Source of the DNA: CAYRFF01 sp964436125
Lineage (GTDB): Bacteria > Bacteroidota > Bacteroidia > Chitinophagales > Saprospiraceae
Direction of reading: 5' to 3'
DNA: 49,262 nucleotides
Assembly: GCA_964436125.1 (NCBI GenBank)
Contig: CAYTBT010000024.1
Coordinates: forward strand, 1-49,262
Shown here: piece after piece, positions 9,655 through 18,338 of the stretch
Numbering within the stretch: the stretch's first letter is position 1
Layout of the letters: each line of letters opens with the position of its first letter
Position numbers and translations under genes: made by a program
The notes under the pieces: generated by a model
Databases searched by the model: none
What the model saw: only the letters and a program-made list of their open reading frames with translations
What the model was told of the DNA's origin: nothing

Positions 9655-10923
9655 ATGTCTATGAATGTCCTTTTAATTGGTAGCGGTGGCAGAGAGCATG
9701 CACTCGGTTGGAAACTACGTCAATCATCCTTGCTCGACAACTTGTACATCGCACCCGGCAATGCCGGAACCGCTGATCTAGGGAAAAATATTATACTGCA
9801 AGAAAAAGAAGAAATAAAATCCTTCATTGAGCAGAAAGCCATCGATGTAGTCCTTGTGGGACCGGAACAACCACTTGTCGATGGCTTAGTTGATTATTTA
9901 AAAGCTTCGCTTCAACGCGATTGCATCCTCTTTGGCCCGGGAAAATCAGGTGCCCAACTTGAAGGCAGTAAAGATTATGCCAAGGGGTTTATGCAGAAAT
10001 ACAATGTTCCCACGGCAGCATATAAAAGTTTTACCGAGGACTCGCTCGATGAGGCTATTCAATTTATCCATGATTCAGATACGCCTATTGTCCTTAAAGC
10101 CGACGGCCTTGCCGCGGGCAAGGGAGTTCTTATTCACGAGAGTAAAGAGGATGCAATTTCTGACTTAAAGGAGATGTTCGGTGGAAAATTTGGGAATGCA
10201 AGTAAAAAAGTGGTGATAGAAGAATTTCTCGACGGTATTGAATTTTCAGTCTTTATCCTCACCGACGGAAAGGATTACCTTCTTTTACCACAGGCCAAGG
10301 ATTACAAAAGAATCGGTGAAGGTGATACTGGTTTGAATACTGGTGGAATGGGTTCAGTGAGCCCGGTGCCATTCTGTGATGAAGAGATGCTTGAAAAAGT
10401 AAAAAAACAGATAATCGAGCCGACTTTAAAAGGTATTCAAGAAGAAAAACTCGATTATCTAGGCTTTATTTTCTTTGGCTTAATCCTCGTCGATAATGAG
10501 CCGTATGTTATCGAGTATAATTGTAGGATGGGCGACCCTGAGACACAAGTCGTAATCCCGAGAATGCAAGGAGATCTTCTTAAGGCTATAAAAGCATGTA
10601 ATACACACAGCTTACATAATGTAAAGAACTCAATTGATTCACGTGCTGCTGTAAGCGTCGTCCTTGCCTCCGGTGGTTATCCCGTCCAATACAAGAAAGG
10701 CTACCCCATAAGCGGCGTAGATTCTTGCGATGCAATCGTTTTTCATGCCGGAACAAAGCAAATAAACGGACAGCTATGTACGGCAGGAGGTCGTGTTATG
10801 GCAATATCTGCTTATGGAAATACCTTACAAGAAGCGCAAGATAATGCATATAAAGGCGTTAATAAGGTAAGTTTTCAAGGAATGACATTCAGAAAAGATA
10901 TCGGAGATGACTTGATTGAATGA
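9655..10923 (+). CDS. purD: Phosphoribosylamine-glycine ligase (GARS)
   Basis: This enzyme joins glycine to phosphoribosylamine with ATP, the second step of de novo purine synthesis. The protein opens with the family's nucleotide-site motif (MNVLLIGSGGREHALGWKL). The ATP-grasp domain carries LKADGLAAGKGV, the signature loop NTGGMGSVSPVPF and the metal-site motif EYNCRMGDPETQV. Length, 422 residues, is that of a full GARS without fused PurM or PurN. It is divergent from ruvA and is not in a pur operon here. The next plus-strand gene starts 73 bp later behind its own promoter-like element. Confidence 0.97.
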   Translation: MSMNVLLIGSGGREHALGWKLRQSSLLDNLYIAPGNAGTADLGKNIILQEKEEIKSFIEQKAIDVVLVGPEQPLVDGLVDYLKASLQRDCILFGPGKSGAQLEGSKDYAKGFMQKYNVPTAAYKSFTEDSLDEAIQFIHDSDTPIVLKADGLAAGKGVLIHESKEDAISDLKEMFGGKFGNASKKVVIEEFLDGIEFSVFILTDGKDYLLLPQAKDYKRIGEGDTGLNTGGMGSVSPVPFCDEEMLEKVKKQIIEPTLKGIQEEKLDYLGFIFFGLILVDNEPYVIEYNCRMGDPETQVVIPRMQGDLLKAIKACNTHSLHNVKNSIDSRAAVSVVLASGGYPVQYKKGYPISGVDSCDAIVFHAGTKQINGQLCTAGGRVMAISAYGNTLQEAQDNAYKGVNKVSFQGMTFRKDIGDDLIE

Positions 10924-10946
10924 ATGTAGTTTTAAAAATACTTTAA

Positions 10947-10954
10947 TACATTTG
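10947..10954 (+). promoter_or_regulatory. Likely promoter of the parvulin cluster (-7 element)
   Basis: TACATTTG matches TAnnTTTG exactly and lies 42 nt before the start of the two-domain parvulin, in the gap after purD. A clear TTG at -33 is not seen. Confidence 0.5.
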
Positions 10955-10996
10955 TAGCCGTTTACGTTTTCATCGTACTTAAAAGATTTATATCGT

Positions 10997-12952
10997 ATGA
11001 ATTCTAGGAAGAACCTGTTAATCTTATTGTTTTCGGTTTGTTTTATTACTTTCTCCCGGGCACAAGATCCGAGTGACATCTTATTCTCCGTAGGAGATAT
11101 GGATGTAACAGTGTCTGAGTTCACCTATATATACGAGAAAAACAATCGGGATAATATCAGCTATGACAAAGACAGTGTTATGGCATACCTCAACTTATAC
11201 AAGGACTTTAAATTGAAAGTCCTGGCTGCCCTCGACAAGAAAATGGATACCTTACCCAGCCTGAAGAAAGAACTACAAGGCTACAAAGAGCTCATTTCAC
11301 AGAGTTATCTCATCGATAATGAAGTAGTGGGTAAACTTGCCAAAGAGGTTTTTCAACGCATGCAGGAAGACAGAAAGATTGCGCATATTTTTATCGACAT
11401 CAATGTCGATACCAGCGGTGCCTACGAAAAAGCAGAATTGGCATATCAAGCTCTGCAAAATGGGATGGATTTCAATACTGCAGTAGCGCGTTTCTCAGAA
11501 GATAAAAACACCGTGGACAAGAATGGTGTGATAGGTTATGTCTCCGCTCCTTTTAACGATGGCTTTTACGCCCTTGAAAACGTCGTATATGCATTAAAGG
11601 TGGGTGAAACAAGCGGGATCGTGAGGACGAGTGCAGGATATCACATTGTCAAGCTCCTCGATATACGGCCGGCACGTGGAACAATGAAAATTGCACAGAT
11701 ATATGTCGCCAAGCCCAAAGGAAACAATCCTGCCGCATTAAAGCAGGCAAAGGAAAAAATTCAAGCAGCTTACGATGCTCTTCAGTCCGGAGAAAGCTTT
11801 GCTGATGTAGTCGCTGAATATTCTGAAGACAAGGCACATATTGATAATGGTGGATATATCGGGACCATAGCTGTAAATACCTTCTCCAAGGAATTTGAGG
11901 ACGCTGCTTTTTCTATCGCGCAAGATTCCGCCTATTCCGGCATTGTTGAAACGGAAGTCGGTTTTCATATTATTCAGCGATTGTCTGCTGAAAATCCCAC
12001 CAAGCAGAAATTCGCCGATAGAAAAGCCGAACTCATTCACCACATTAAAAATTCAGGTAGATACGATATTGCAATTAACAAGCTCGTCAACAAGGTGTAC
12101 CGAGAAGGCCAGATTCAGGTTAACAAGAGCAACCTCAAGGCATATACCAGTAAGCTAGACTCGAGTTTCCTTACCTATACCTGGGAACCACAAGACTTCA
12201 AGAAAACACTTATCACATACAAGAAGACAGGATTGAGCTTCACAGGCAATGACTTTAACGACTATTTGCGTAAGCATAGCAGACATCGTATAAGATTAAA
12301 AAGGTTGAATGATCGGAATGAAGCAATTCAAGAGCTCTTCAAGGAATTTAAAAAGGAGACTGCAATCCAATACGCGGAGCAGAAACTTCCTGAAAAATAT
12401 CCCGATTACCGACATCTTATGCGCGAGTACAAGGAAGGTATATTGCTCTTTGAAATAACAAAGCAAGAAGTCTGGGATAAGGCAGCCAAGGACACGCTAG
12501 GTTTAATGAAATACTTTCAAAATCACCGCGATGATTACCGCTGGGATAAACGTGCGGTAATACTAGATTATACTTTCAAAGATATTCCTATGGACGAGGT
12601 GAAAGGCATTGTCGATTATGTCAAGAAGCACAGCTCAGCCGAAGTTGTGGAAAAATATGGCACCGATCACGTAACTTACCGCTCGTACAATTTAGAAAAG
12701 GGAAGCTCCAAGGATGGATTTGACTGGGTTCAATCCTACGTCTATGATGTCTCCAAGAATAAAGCCAAGCAGGTCTTGAGCTTTAAAGAAGTGAGTGAAA
12801 TCCTTCCTCCTGAGCGGAAGACACTAGAACAATCCAAAGGTTATGTCATTTCCGACTATCAACAAGTGCTGGAAAATCAATGGATTAATAAATTGAAAGC
12901 AAGATATCCATTCAAATTAAACAAGGCTGTTTTCAGGAAATTGACACATTAA
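10997..12952 (+). CDS. Periplasmic peptidyl-prolyl isomerase with two parvulin domains
   Basis: This is a secreted PpiC/SurA-type folding factor. The N-terminus (MNSRKNLLILLFSVCFITFS, then RAQDP) is a signal peptide. A SurA-N-like helical region (residues about 28-125) is followed by two parvulin-type rotamase domains, about 128-222 (opening RKIAHIFIDINVD) and 230-335 (opening MKIAQIYVAKPKG). Both carry the conserved GGxIG or GVIGYV turn and the late G(Y/F)HI motif (SAGYHIVKLL, EVGFHIIQRL). The remaining 300 residues are charged, predicted helical and of unknown role. The gene leads a cluster with a SurA-N-like lipoprotein and a second SurA-like isomerase, which suggests joint work on outer-membrane protein assembly. 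Confidence 0.9.
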   Translation: MNSRKNLLILLFSVCFITFSRAQDPSDILFSVGDMDVTVSEFTYIYEKNNRDNISYDKDSVMAYLNLYKDFKLKVLAALDKKMDTLPSLKKELQGYKELISQSYLIDNEVVGKLAKEVFQRMQEDRKIAHIFIDINVDTSGAYEKAELAYQALQNGMDFNTAVARFSEDKNTVDKNGVIGYVSAPFNDGFYALENVVYALKVGETSGIVRTSAGYHIVKLLDIRPARGTMKIAQIYVAKPKGNNPAALKQAKEKIQAAYDALQSGESFADVVAEYSEDKAHIDNGGYIGTIAVNTFSKEFEDAAFSIAQDSAYSGIVETEVGFHIIQRLSAENPTKQKFADRKAELIHHIKNSGRYDIAINKLVNKVYREGQIQVNKSNLKAYTSKLDSSFLTYTWEPQDFKKTLITYKKTGLSFTGNDFNDYLRKHSRHRIRLKRLNDRNEAIQELFKEFKKETAIQYAEQKLPEKYPDYRHLMREYKEGILLFEITKQEVWDKAAKDTLGLMKYFQNHRDDYRWDKRAVILDYTFKDIPMDEVKGIVDYVKKHSSAEVVEKYGTDHVTYRSYNLEKGSSKDGFDWVQSYVYDVSKNKAKQVLSFKEVSEILPPERKTLEQSKGYVISDYQQVLENQWINKLKARYPFKLNKAVFRKLTH

Positions 12953-13091
12953 GCTTATGTCCGGATAAGGAAATAGCTTAATCTTCACCTAATCCCAATC
13001 ATGGAAGAAAATGCAGGAACAAGTGTCGAGAATAAGGAGAATTAATATACAGAATTCCTTGCCATTTAAGACTCTGAATCTATGGTGGCAG

Positions 13092-13973
13092 ATGCCCCAC
13101 AAGAAAGCACCGTGTCCTCGTCCTGACTTTACACTGTGCATCCTATGCTTAATTGTAATCCTTATCTTACCTGCTTGCAATCTCATTGAAGAATCACCTG
13201 AGGAAAGCGGAGTGGTCATTGCTTCAGTAGATGACAATAAACTGTACCTCAAGGATATTCGCTCTCTCTTTGGTCAAGATATATCTGCTGAAGACTCTAC
13301 CCAGTTTCTGAATCAATATAAAATGAGTTGGATAAGAAAGGAATTGCTTTTAAAAACAGCCAGTGAGATGTATAAAGACAATCCACAGATCAAAAAACTT
13401 GTTTCAGAATACAAGGCCTCTCTGATGCTGGACTATTATAAAAAACACCTTATCCAGACCGACTTGGATTCTACAATCAGTCCGGAAGAATACAAAGCGG
13501 TATATGAGCATGAAACCGACAACTTTGTGGCAGCCGAAGAGTTTTACAACGTAAAACTTATCATTATAAGTAAGCAACATCCACTACTAGATTTATTTCT
13601 CAAGCGATGGGAGGATAGAGCAATATCTGCGGAGGAATTGGACAGTATATGTCTCATGGGAACAACGCAATGCTGGTTGAAAGACGATTTATGGCTCAAT
13701 TATGCATCAATCTCAAATCTCATAAATAGTGACGAGCTTGAACAAGATCAACTTGAAGATGAGGGACCGATTACCCTCACCGAAGGAGACAATAAGATAT
13801 TTATTTACGTTGAAGATATGGTTGCTGAAGGAGAAACATTACCTTTGCCACTTGTTAAAGCGCAAGTTAAGCGCATAATCCTCAATAAACGCCGGGAGGA
13901 ATTATTAAAAACTACGAGCGACGATCTTTACCAGGAAGCGCTCCGGGAAGGAAGGGTTAAATTAAATTTATGA
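13092..13973 (+). CDS. SurA-N-like lipoprotein without an isomerase domain
   Basis: A 293-residue lipoprotein. I chose the ATG at 13092 because it places a signal peptide next to the start (MPHKKAPCPRPDFTL, hydrophobic core, then lipobox LPAC with the lipidated Cys at about residue 29). The upstream ATG at 13011 would add 27 residues before the signal. After the lipid anchor, the pattern VIASVDDNKLYLKDIRSLFG and the following helices resemble the N-terminal chaperone region of SurA/PpiC proteins, but no parvulin motif is found. It sits between two parvulin genes and overlaps the next one by 4 bp (ATGA), so translational coupling is likely. It probably acts as a membrane-tethered chaperone in the same pathway. 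That role is inferred from context and the distant similarity. Confidence 0.75.
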   Translation: MPHKKAPCPRPDFTLCILCLIVILILPACNLIEESPEESGVVIASVDDNKLYLKDIRSLFGQDISAEDSTQFLNQYKMSWIRKELLLKTASEMYKDNPQIKKLVSEYKASLMLDYYKKHLIQTDLDSTISPEEYKAVYEHETDNFVAAEEFYNVKLIIISKQHPLLDLFLKRWEDRAISAEELDSICLMGTTQCWLKDDLWLNYASISNLINSDELEQDQLEDEGPITLTEGDNKIFIYVEDMVAEGETLPLPLVKAQVKRIILNKRREELLKTTSDDLYQEALREGRVKLNL

Positions 13974-15358
13974 GCTTTAAGAAATATATTGTCATTACAT
14001 GCTGTCTCCTCTTTTCACTCGTTGTGAAAGGACAAAAGCAGAATCTACTCGTCGATAAAATCGTCGCCAAGGTAGGTGGAGAAATTATCTTCTATAGTGA
14101 TGTGCAGAATCAATATGCCTATCTTCATGATCAAATGCTCGATGAAGAAATAAGTAAATGTGAAATCCTGAAAAACCTCATCGCGCAGAAACTCCTCGTA
14201 AATCAAGCGAAGCTTGATTCAATTCCTGTAACCGATGCACAGGTAGAAGTACAACTCGATGCGAGAATTAACAATATCCTCCGCATGATGAATAATGACG
14301 TGGCGAGATTTGAGTCGTATTATGGAAAGACAATCGATCAGGTAAAATCCCAGATGCGCGATGCAATTAAAGATCAATTACTCGGCCAGCAGATGCGGAA
14401 TAAAATAATCGACAATGTCGAGGCTTCACCGGAACAGACCAAAGCCTTCTTTGAGAGTCTTCCCGAGGATAGCATACCCTATTACAATGCTGAAGTGCAG
14501 TTAAGTGAACTCGTCTTCAAGCCCATTATCAGCAAGGATGAAAGACAGAAAGCTATCGACAAATTAAAAGACATTAAAAAGCGTATCCTCTCCGGCGATA
14601 TCACTTTTAAAGAAGCAGCCTCAATTTACTCTCAAGATTATGCTTCAGCTCGAGTCGGCGGTGATCTCGGAATGATGCAGCGCGGTTCACTTGTCAGGGA
14701 ATATGAAGCCGCTGCGTATAATCTTGACAAAGGTGAGATTTCAGACATCGTCAAGTCTGAATATGGCTATCACTTAATTAAACTTATTGAGAGAAGAGGA
14801 AATAATATTCACACAAGACATATTCTCATAAAACCGGAACTCACCGATGAAGACCTCGCTTATTCTATAAAAAAACTCGACTCAATAAGACATCTTATTG
14901 TCATCGACTCTATTAGCTTTAAGCAGGCTGTAAGCAAATACGGTTATGAGAATGTCCAGAGTTATAATAATGGTGGAGGCATGCTGAACCCCAAGAGTGG
15001 CAATGCATACTTTGAAGTAGGAGAGCTCGATCCCGATGTGTACTTTGCCATTGATACAATCGATGTCGGAGGTATTACCGCACCTATAAAGTACAAAAAG
15101 CGCGACGGCACAGTTATGCTGCGTTTAATCAAGCTTGTATCCATGACAGAACCGCACAAGGCAAGTCTCACAACAGATTATGCCAAGATTAAAGAACTTG
15201 CCAATCAGGAACTGCAATTTGAAGCGTATAAGGAGTGGATTGAAAAGACACTAGGAACAACATTTGTCGCAATATATCCTCCATTTAAAGATTGTACAGA
15301 ACTTCAAGCATGGCTAGCAGAACACAAAGATCAATCTGCTCATTACGGCTTATTTTAA
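13970..15358 (+). CDS. SurA-like periplasmic peptidyl-prolyl isomerase/chaperone
   Basis: A 462-residue protein with the SurA plan: a signal peptide (MSFKKYIVITCCLLFSLVV), an N-terminal SurA domain (VDKIVAKVGGEIIFYSDVQ, residues about 25-160), a first parvulin domain (about 175-275, with GGDLGMMQRG and EYGYHLIKLIE) and a second one (about 280-385, HTRHILIKPEL with GGGMLNP). SurA escorts unfolded outer-membrane proteins through the periplasm. It overlaps the preceding lipoprotein gene by 4 bp. It is convergent with ftcD, with only 14 bp between the stop codons, so there is no room for a conventional intergenic terminator. Confidence 0.9.
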   Translation: MSFKKYIVITCCLLFSLVVKGQKQNLLVDKIVAKVGGEIIFYSDVQNQYAYLHDQMLDEEISKCEILKNLIAQKLLVNQAKLDSIPVTDAQVEVQLDARINNILRMMNNDVARFESYYGKTIDQVKSQMRDAIKDQLLGQQMRNKIIDNVEASPEQTKAFFESLPEDSIPYYNAEVQLSELVFKPIISKDERQKAIDKLKDIKKRILSGDITFKEAASIYSQDYASARVGGDLGMMQRGSLVREYEAAAYNLDKGEISDIVKSEYGYHLIKLIERRGNNIHTRHILIKPELTDEDLAYSIKKLDSIRHLIVIDSISFKQAVSKYGYENVQSYNNGGGMLNPKSGNAYFEVGELDPDVYFAIDTIDVGGITAPIKYKKRDGTVMLRLIKLVSMTEPHKASLTTDYAKIKELANQELQFEAYKEWIEKTLGTTFVAIYPPFKDCTELQAWLAEHKDQSAHYGLF

Positions 15359-15372
15359 ATCGAGATATCCAT

Positions 15373-17040
15373 TCAAGAGCCGGCTCTATGCTTTGTTCTC
15401 TGATATAATTTATCGTAAAGATTATCAGATATTTCTCGGACAGAAGATTCCATCTTCTCCGCATCATAAAGCATTCTTTTAATCACGGGTTCATTTTCCA
15501 GTCCTTCCGCGTTTACATGCATATTTAAAAGTGCCCCTTTTGCCGCAGTAGCAGCACACAAGCTAGCAATCAGAGCATCCGGTTTCAATCCATCATTGCC
15601 CTCGACAGCTGCCTCCTCGATAAGTAAAATAAGTTCATTCACGCACTTTATAACTTCAAAAGGGACGCGGACCGTATAAATCTCAGCATTATCGATAGCC
15701 TTCATAGCAAGATCCCCGCCCCTCAATCCATCTTGTGGAAGATTCACGGCATCGAGATATTGTTTATATGCCGCAGTATCCCTATCGGCAAGTCTGAGGA
15801 GATATGCACTGAATTCACGCGCATTCCTACTGTGCATCTTATAGATGAATTTTTCTGCTTTTTTGTCAGATAATAGTTTATTGAAGCTCGATATCATTTT
15901 GCCTATAGCTGCCGCAAATGAGCCCACAACAGCCGTTAGAGCGCCGCCGGCGGGAACAATATGTGAAGAAGCAAGCGCTTTTACATATTTGCCGAGTTTA
16001 TAATCAGCACTATCTTTCTGTACAGGATTCATACAATATTCTAGTATTCGCTCTCTCGGCTTAAATGCTTTTACGGAGTTTAAGCCCATTTCATTTACTG
16101 CAATATCGATCAATTCCTTGTCAGAAAGGCCTTTTTCCCGAGAACTTCGATACAGATAGCTCAATCCGGCGTAGAGCAATTCGTTCTTAGGTACTAGTCC
16201 CACAAGCTCTGCGCCATTCACCTCCACGCCTCTCGCTCTTGCCTCATCGCGACAAGCTTCATAGGCCTCATAAATCCCACATGCATTAAGATCTGTAATA
16301 TTCATTGAAACCTGAACACTATTAAATTCCTCCATGAACCAGCCGATTGCCTTTACTCCTTCACACTGACCGGGTATGCGATACTTCTCTCCTGCTTCAT
16401 CCACGACGAGTCTTCCGCTTTCGCGTATCTCCTCTGCAATTTCCTGAGCTATGCTTACTGAATCCGTATCGAGGTTCACATTAAATGCAATCAAAAAATC
16501 GCGTACACCGATAACCGTTGCACCGAATCTATAATTCATTTCCGACGGACCATAATCGGGCTGCCATCGTTTTTTCTTTAACTTTTCTTCAAGTCCTTCG
16601 TATTCGCCTTTCCTTATACTTGCAAGATTTTTGCGATGTTCTGCTGAAGCGGAATATTCATAAAGAAAAGTGGGAATCCCCAAGTGCTCTCCTACTCTCT
16701 CCGCTAGTTCCAGCGCATACTCCTGAGTCTCTTCTGCACTTATGTTCTTCAATGGCACAAGAGGGCATACATCGACAGCGCCCATCCGTGGATGCTCGCC
16801 ACTGTGTTCCTCCATATCAATAAGATAAGAAGCCGTAACATACATATTAAAAGCCGCTTCAACTACGTGTTCCGGTTCACCTATAAAGGTAAACACAGTG
16901 CGATTGGCAGATTCTCCTATGTCCACGTTCAACAGCTGTACACCGTAACTCGCTTGTATGGATTGCGTAATTGCATGAATAACTTCTTGATTACGACCTT
17001 CGCTGATATTGGGGATACACTCGATGAGTTTCTTTTTCAT
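15373..17040 (-). CDS. ftcD: Bifunctional glutamate formimidoyltransferase / formimidotetrahydrofolate cyclodeaminase
   Basis: FtcD moves the formimino group from formiminoglutamate (a histidine breakdown product) to tetrahydrofolate, and then releases ammonia to give methenyl-THF. The start at 17040 gives MKKKLIECIPNISEGRNQEV, the normal family N-terminus. A frame-open extension of 15 codons to 17085 looks spurious. Residues 1-180 are the transferase N-domain (with SEGRN and GEHPRMGAVDVCPLVPL), 181-300 its C-domain, and about 335-540 the cyclodeaminase domain (VPAGGALTAVVGSFAAA, KGALLNMHVNAEGL). The length of 555 residues is normal for the two-domain fusion. No other hut genes are next to it. 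Confidence 0.95.
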   Translation of the reverse strand: MKKKLIECIPNISEGRNQEVIHAITQSIQASYGVQLLNVDIGESANRTVFTFIGEPEHVVEAAFNMYVTASYLIDMEEHSGEHPRMGAVDVCPLVPLKNISAEETQEYALELAERVGEHLGIPTFLYEYSASAEHRKNLASIRKGEYEGLEEKLKKKRWQPDYGPSEMNYRFGATVIGVRDFLIAFNVNLDTDSVSIAQEIAEEIRESGRLVVDEAGEKYRIPGQCEGVKAIGWFMEEFNSVQVSMNITDLNACGIYEAYEACRDEARARGVEVNGAELVGLVPKNELLYAGLSYLYRSSREKGLSDKELIDIAVNEMGLNSVKAFKPRERILEYCMNPVQKDSADYKLGKYVKALASSHIVPAGGALTAVVGSFAAAIGKMISSFNKLLSDKKAEKFIYKMHSRNAREFSAYLLRLADRDTAAYKQYLDAVNLPQDGLRGGDLAMKAIDNAEIYTVRVPFEVIKCVNELILLIEEAAVEGNDGLKPDALIASLCAATAAKGALLNMHVNAEGLENEPVIKRMLYDAEKMESSVREISDNLYDKLYQRTKHRAGS

Positions 17041-17060
17041 ATATCTGAGTTTTATAAATC

Positions 17061-17068
17061 CAAATGTA
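17061..17068 (-). promoter_or_regulatory. Likely ftcD promoter (-7 element)
   Basis: On the minus strand this reads TACATTTG, an exact TAnnTTTG, 20 nt before the ftcD ATG. This also supports the start at 17040 over the one at 17085, because a transcript from here would begin downstream of 17085. No TTG is seen at -33. Confidence 0.5.
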
Positions 17069-17109
17069 CAAAAGTCATTACTCATATTAATTATCTATGC
17101 CTTATGAAA

Positions 17110-17182
17110 TCCGATAGAATATCAGCTTTCATTCCCTGAACTATGTACATCGGAAAGTGAATTATTTACGTATTCTATCGGA
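17110..17182. repeat. Spaced 12-bp inverted repeat in the ftcD-idi2 divergent region
   Basis: TCCGATAGAATA (17110-17121) and its exact reverse complement TATTCTATCGGA (17171-17182) are separated by 49 nt. They lie upstream of both ftcD (minus) and the isomerase gene (plus), so they could be operator half-sites or the base of a hairpin. No T-run follows, so a terminator is unlikely. Confidence 0.6.
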
Positions 17183-17250
17183 AAAGCATTAATTTGCCAC
17201 TTTAAACAGAAAATTGTCCGTAAAAGGGATATCACAGAATCAATTCAAGC

Positions 17251-18252
17251 TTGAAAGACCGTAAAAAAGATCACATAGACCTGGCATTCGATGCCCGCGT
17301 AGCGCGAGAAAAGCTCTTGGGGAATATCAATTATGAACCAATGTTTGCGACACATGTCAGCAAGGAAGACATTGCTCAGCCCTTTGAATTCCTAGGAAAA
17401 ACGATGCAATTCCCCTTATGGGTAAGCAGTATGACAGGCGGTACAGAATGGGCAGGCACAATCAACAAGAACCTGGCCAGGGCCTGTGGCCGGTACGGGC
17501 TGGGAATGGGCTTAGGCTCCTGCCGCATTCTCCTTGAAGAACCGGATAATCTTCCGGACTTTGACGTGCGGCAATATATGGGAAAGTCAAGCCCATTAAT
17601 GATAAACTTTGGCATTGCCCAGCTTGAAGAATATCTCAGAAATGGCAGGATGAAGGAAGTCGATGCCTTACGGAAACAACTAGACGCAGACGGGATGATA
17701 ATCCACGTCAATCCACTTCAAGAATGGCTTCAAGATGAAGGAGATCGATTCAGTGTCGCTCCGATAAAGACTATAAAAAAGCTTCTTGACTACGTAGATT
17801 ACCCACTTATCGTAAAAGAAGTAGGACAAGGTTACGGTCCCAGGTCAATGAAGGCACTCCTGGAGCTTCCCCTCGCCGCCATTGATTTCAGCGCTGCCGG
17901 CGGAACCAATTTTTCTAAGCTTGAACTTATGCGGAGTAAAAATGAGCTCAAGGAGGACAATGCCATTTTCTCTTATGTCGGCCATTCAGCACAAGAAATG
18001 ATGGGATTCCTCATAGACATTTGCGCAAGCTATCCCCATAATATACAGACTGAATCCGTCATCATATCCGGCGGAATCCAAGATTATATTCAGGCATACA
18101 GCTTGATAGCACAGAGCCCATTGCCCGCAATCTACGGTCAAGCATCGGCACTGTTAAAAAGGGCAATAGATTCTTATGAGGCATTGGAAGACTTTCTCCT
18201 CAATCAAATGCTTGGCTACAGAATGGCTGAAAAATTATTGGATTCCTATTAA
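17251..18252 (+). CDS. fni: Type 2 isopentenyl-diphosphate delta-isomerase (FMN-dependent)
   Basis: This enzyme interconverts isopentenyl and dimethylallyl diphosphate using reduced FMN. The reading frame begins with TTG, giving MKDRKKDHIDLAFD, which matches the family's RKxDHI N-terminus, so the TTG start is likely real. Other family features are the MTGGT loop (LWVSSMTGGTEWAG), the GLGLGSCR-like segment (GMGLGSCRILLE), VKEVGQGYG, the AAGGTNFSKLE phosphate region and SGGIQDYIQAY. The 333-residue length is normal. It heads a plus-strand cluster with HMG-CoA reductase and a GHMP kinase, which together indicate the mevalonate route. Confidence 0.92.
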   Translation: MKDRKKDHIDLAFDARVAREKLLGNINYEPMFATHVSKEDIAQPFEFLGKTMQFPLWVSSMTGGTEWAGTINKNLARACGRYGLGMGLGSCRILLEEPDNLPDFDVRQYMGKSSPLMINFGIAQLEEYLRNGRMKEVDALRKQLDADGMIIHVNPLQEWLQDEGDRFSVAPIKTIKKLLDYVDYPLIVKEVGQGYGPRSMKALLELPLAAIDFSAAGGTNFSKLELMRSKNELKEDNAIFSYVGHSAQEMMGFLIDICASYPHNIQTESVIISGGIQDYIQAYSLIAQSPLPAIYGQASALLKRAIDSYEALEDFLLNQMLGYRMAEKLLDSY

Positions 18253-18338
18253 ACTTTAAGAGGGCAGAAGATTTATCCTTATGGTTATCGCTCAAGTGAA
18301 TTTTTAATGGTCGCTTATATTTTATAAATTTATGCTTC

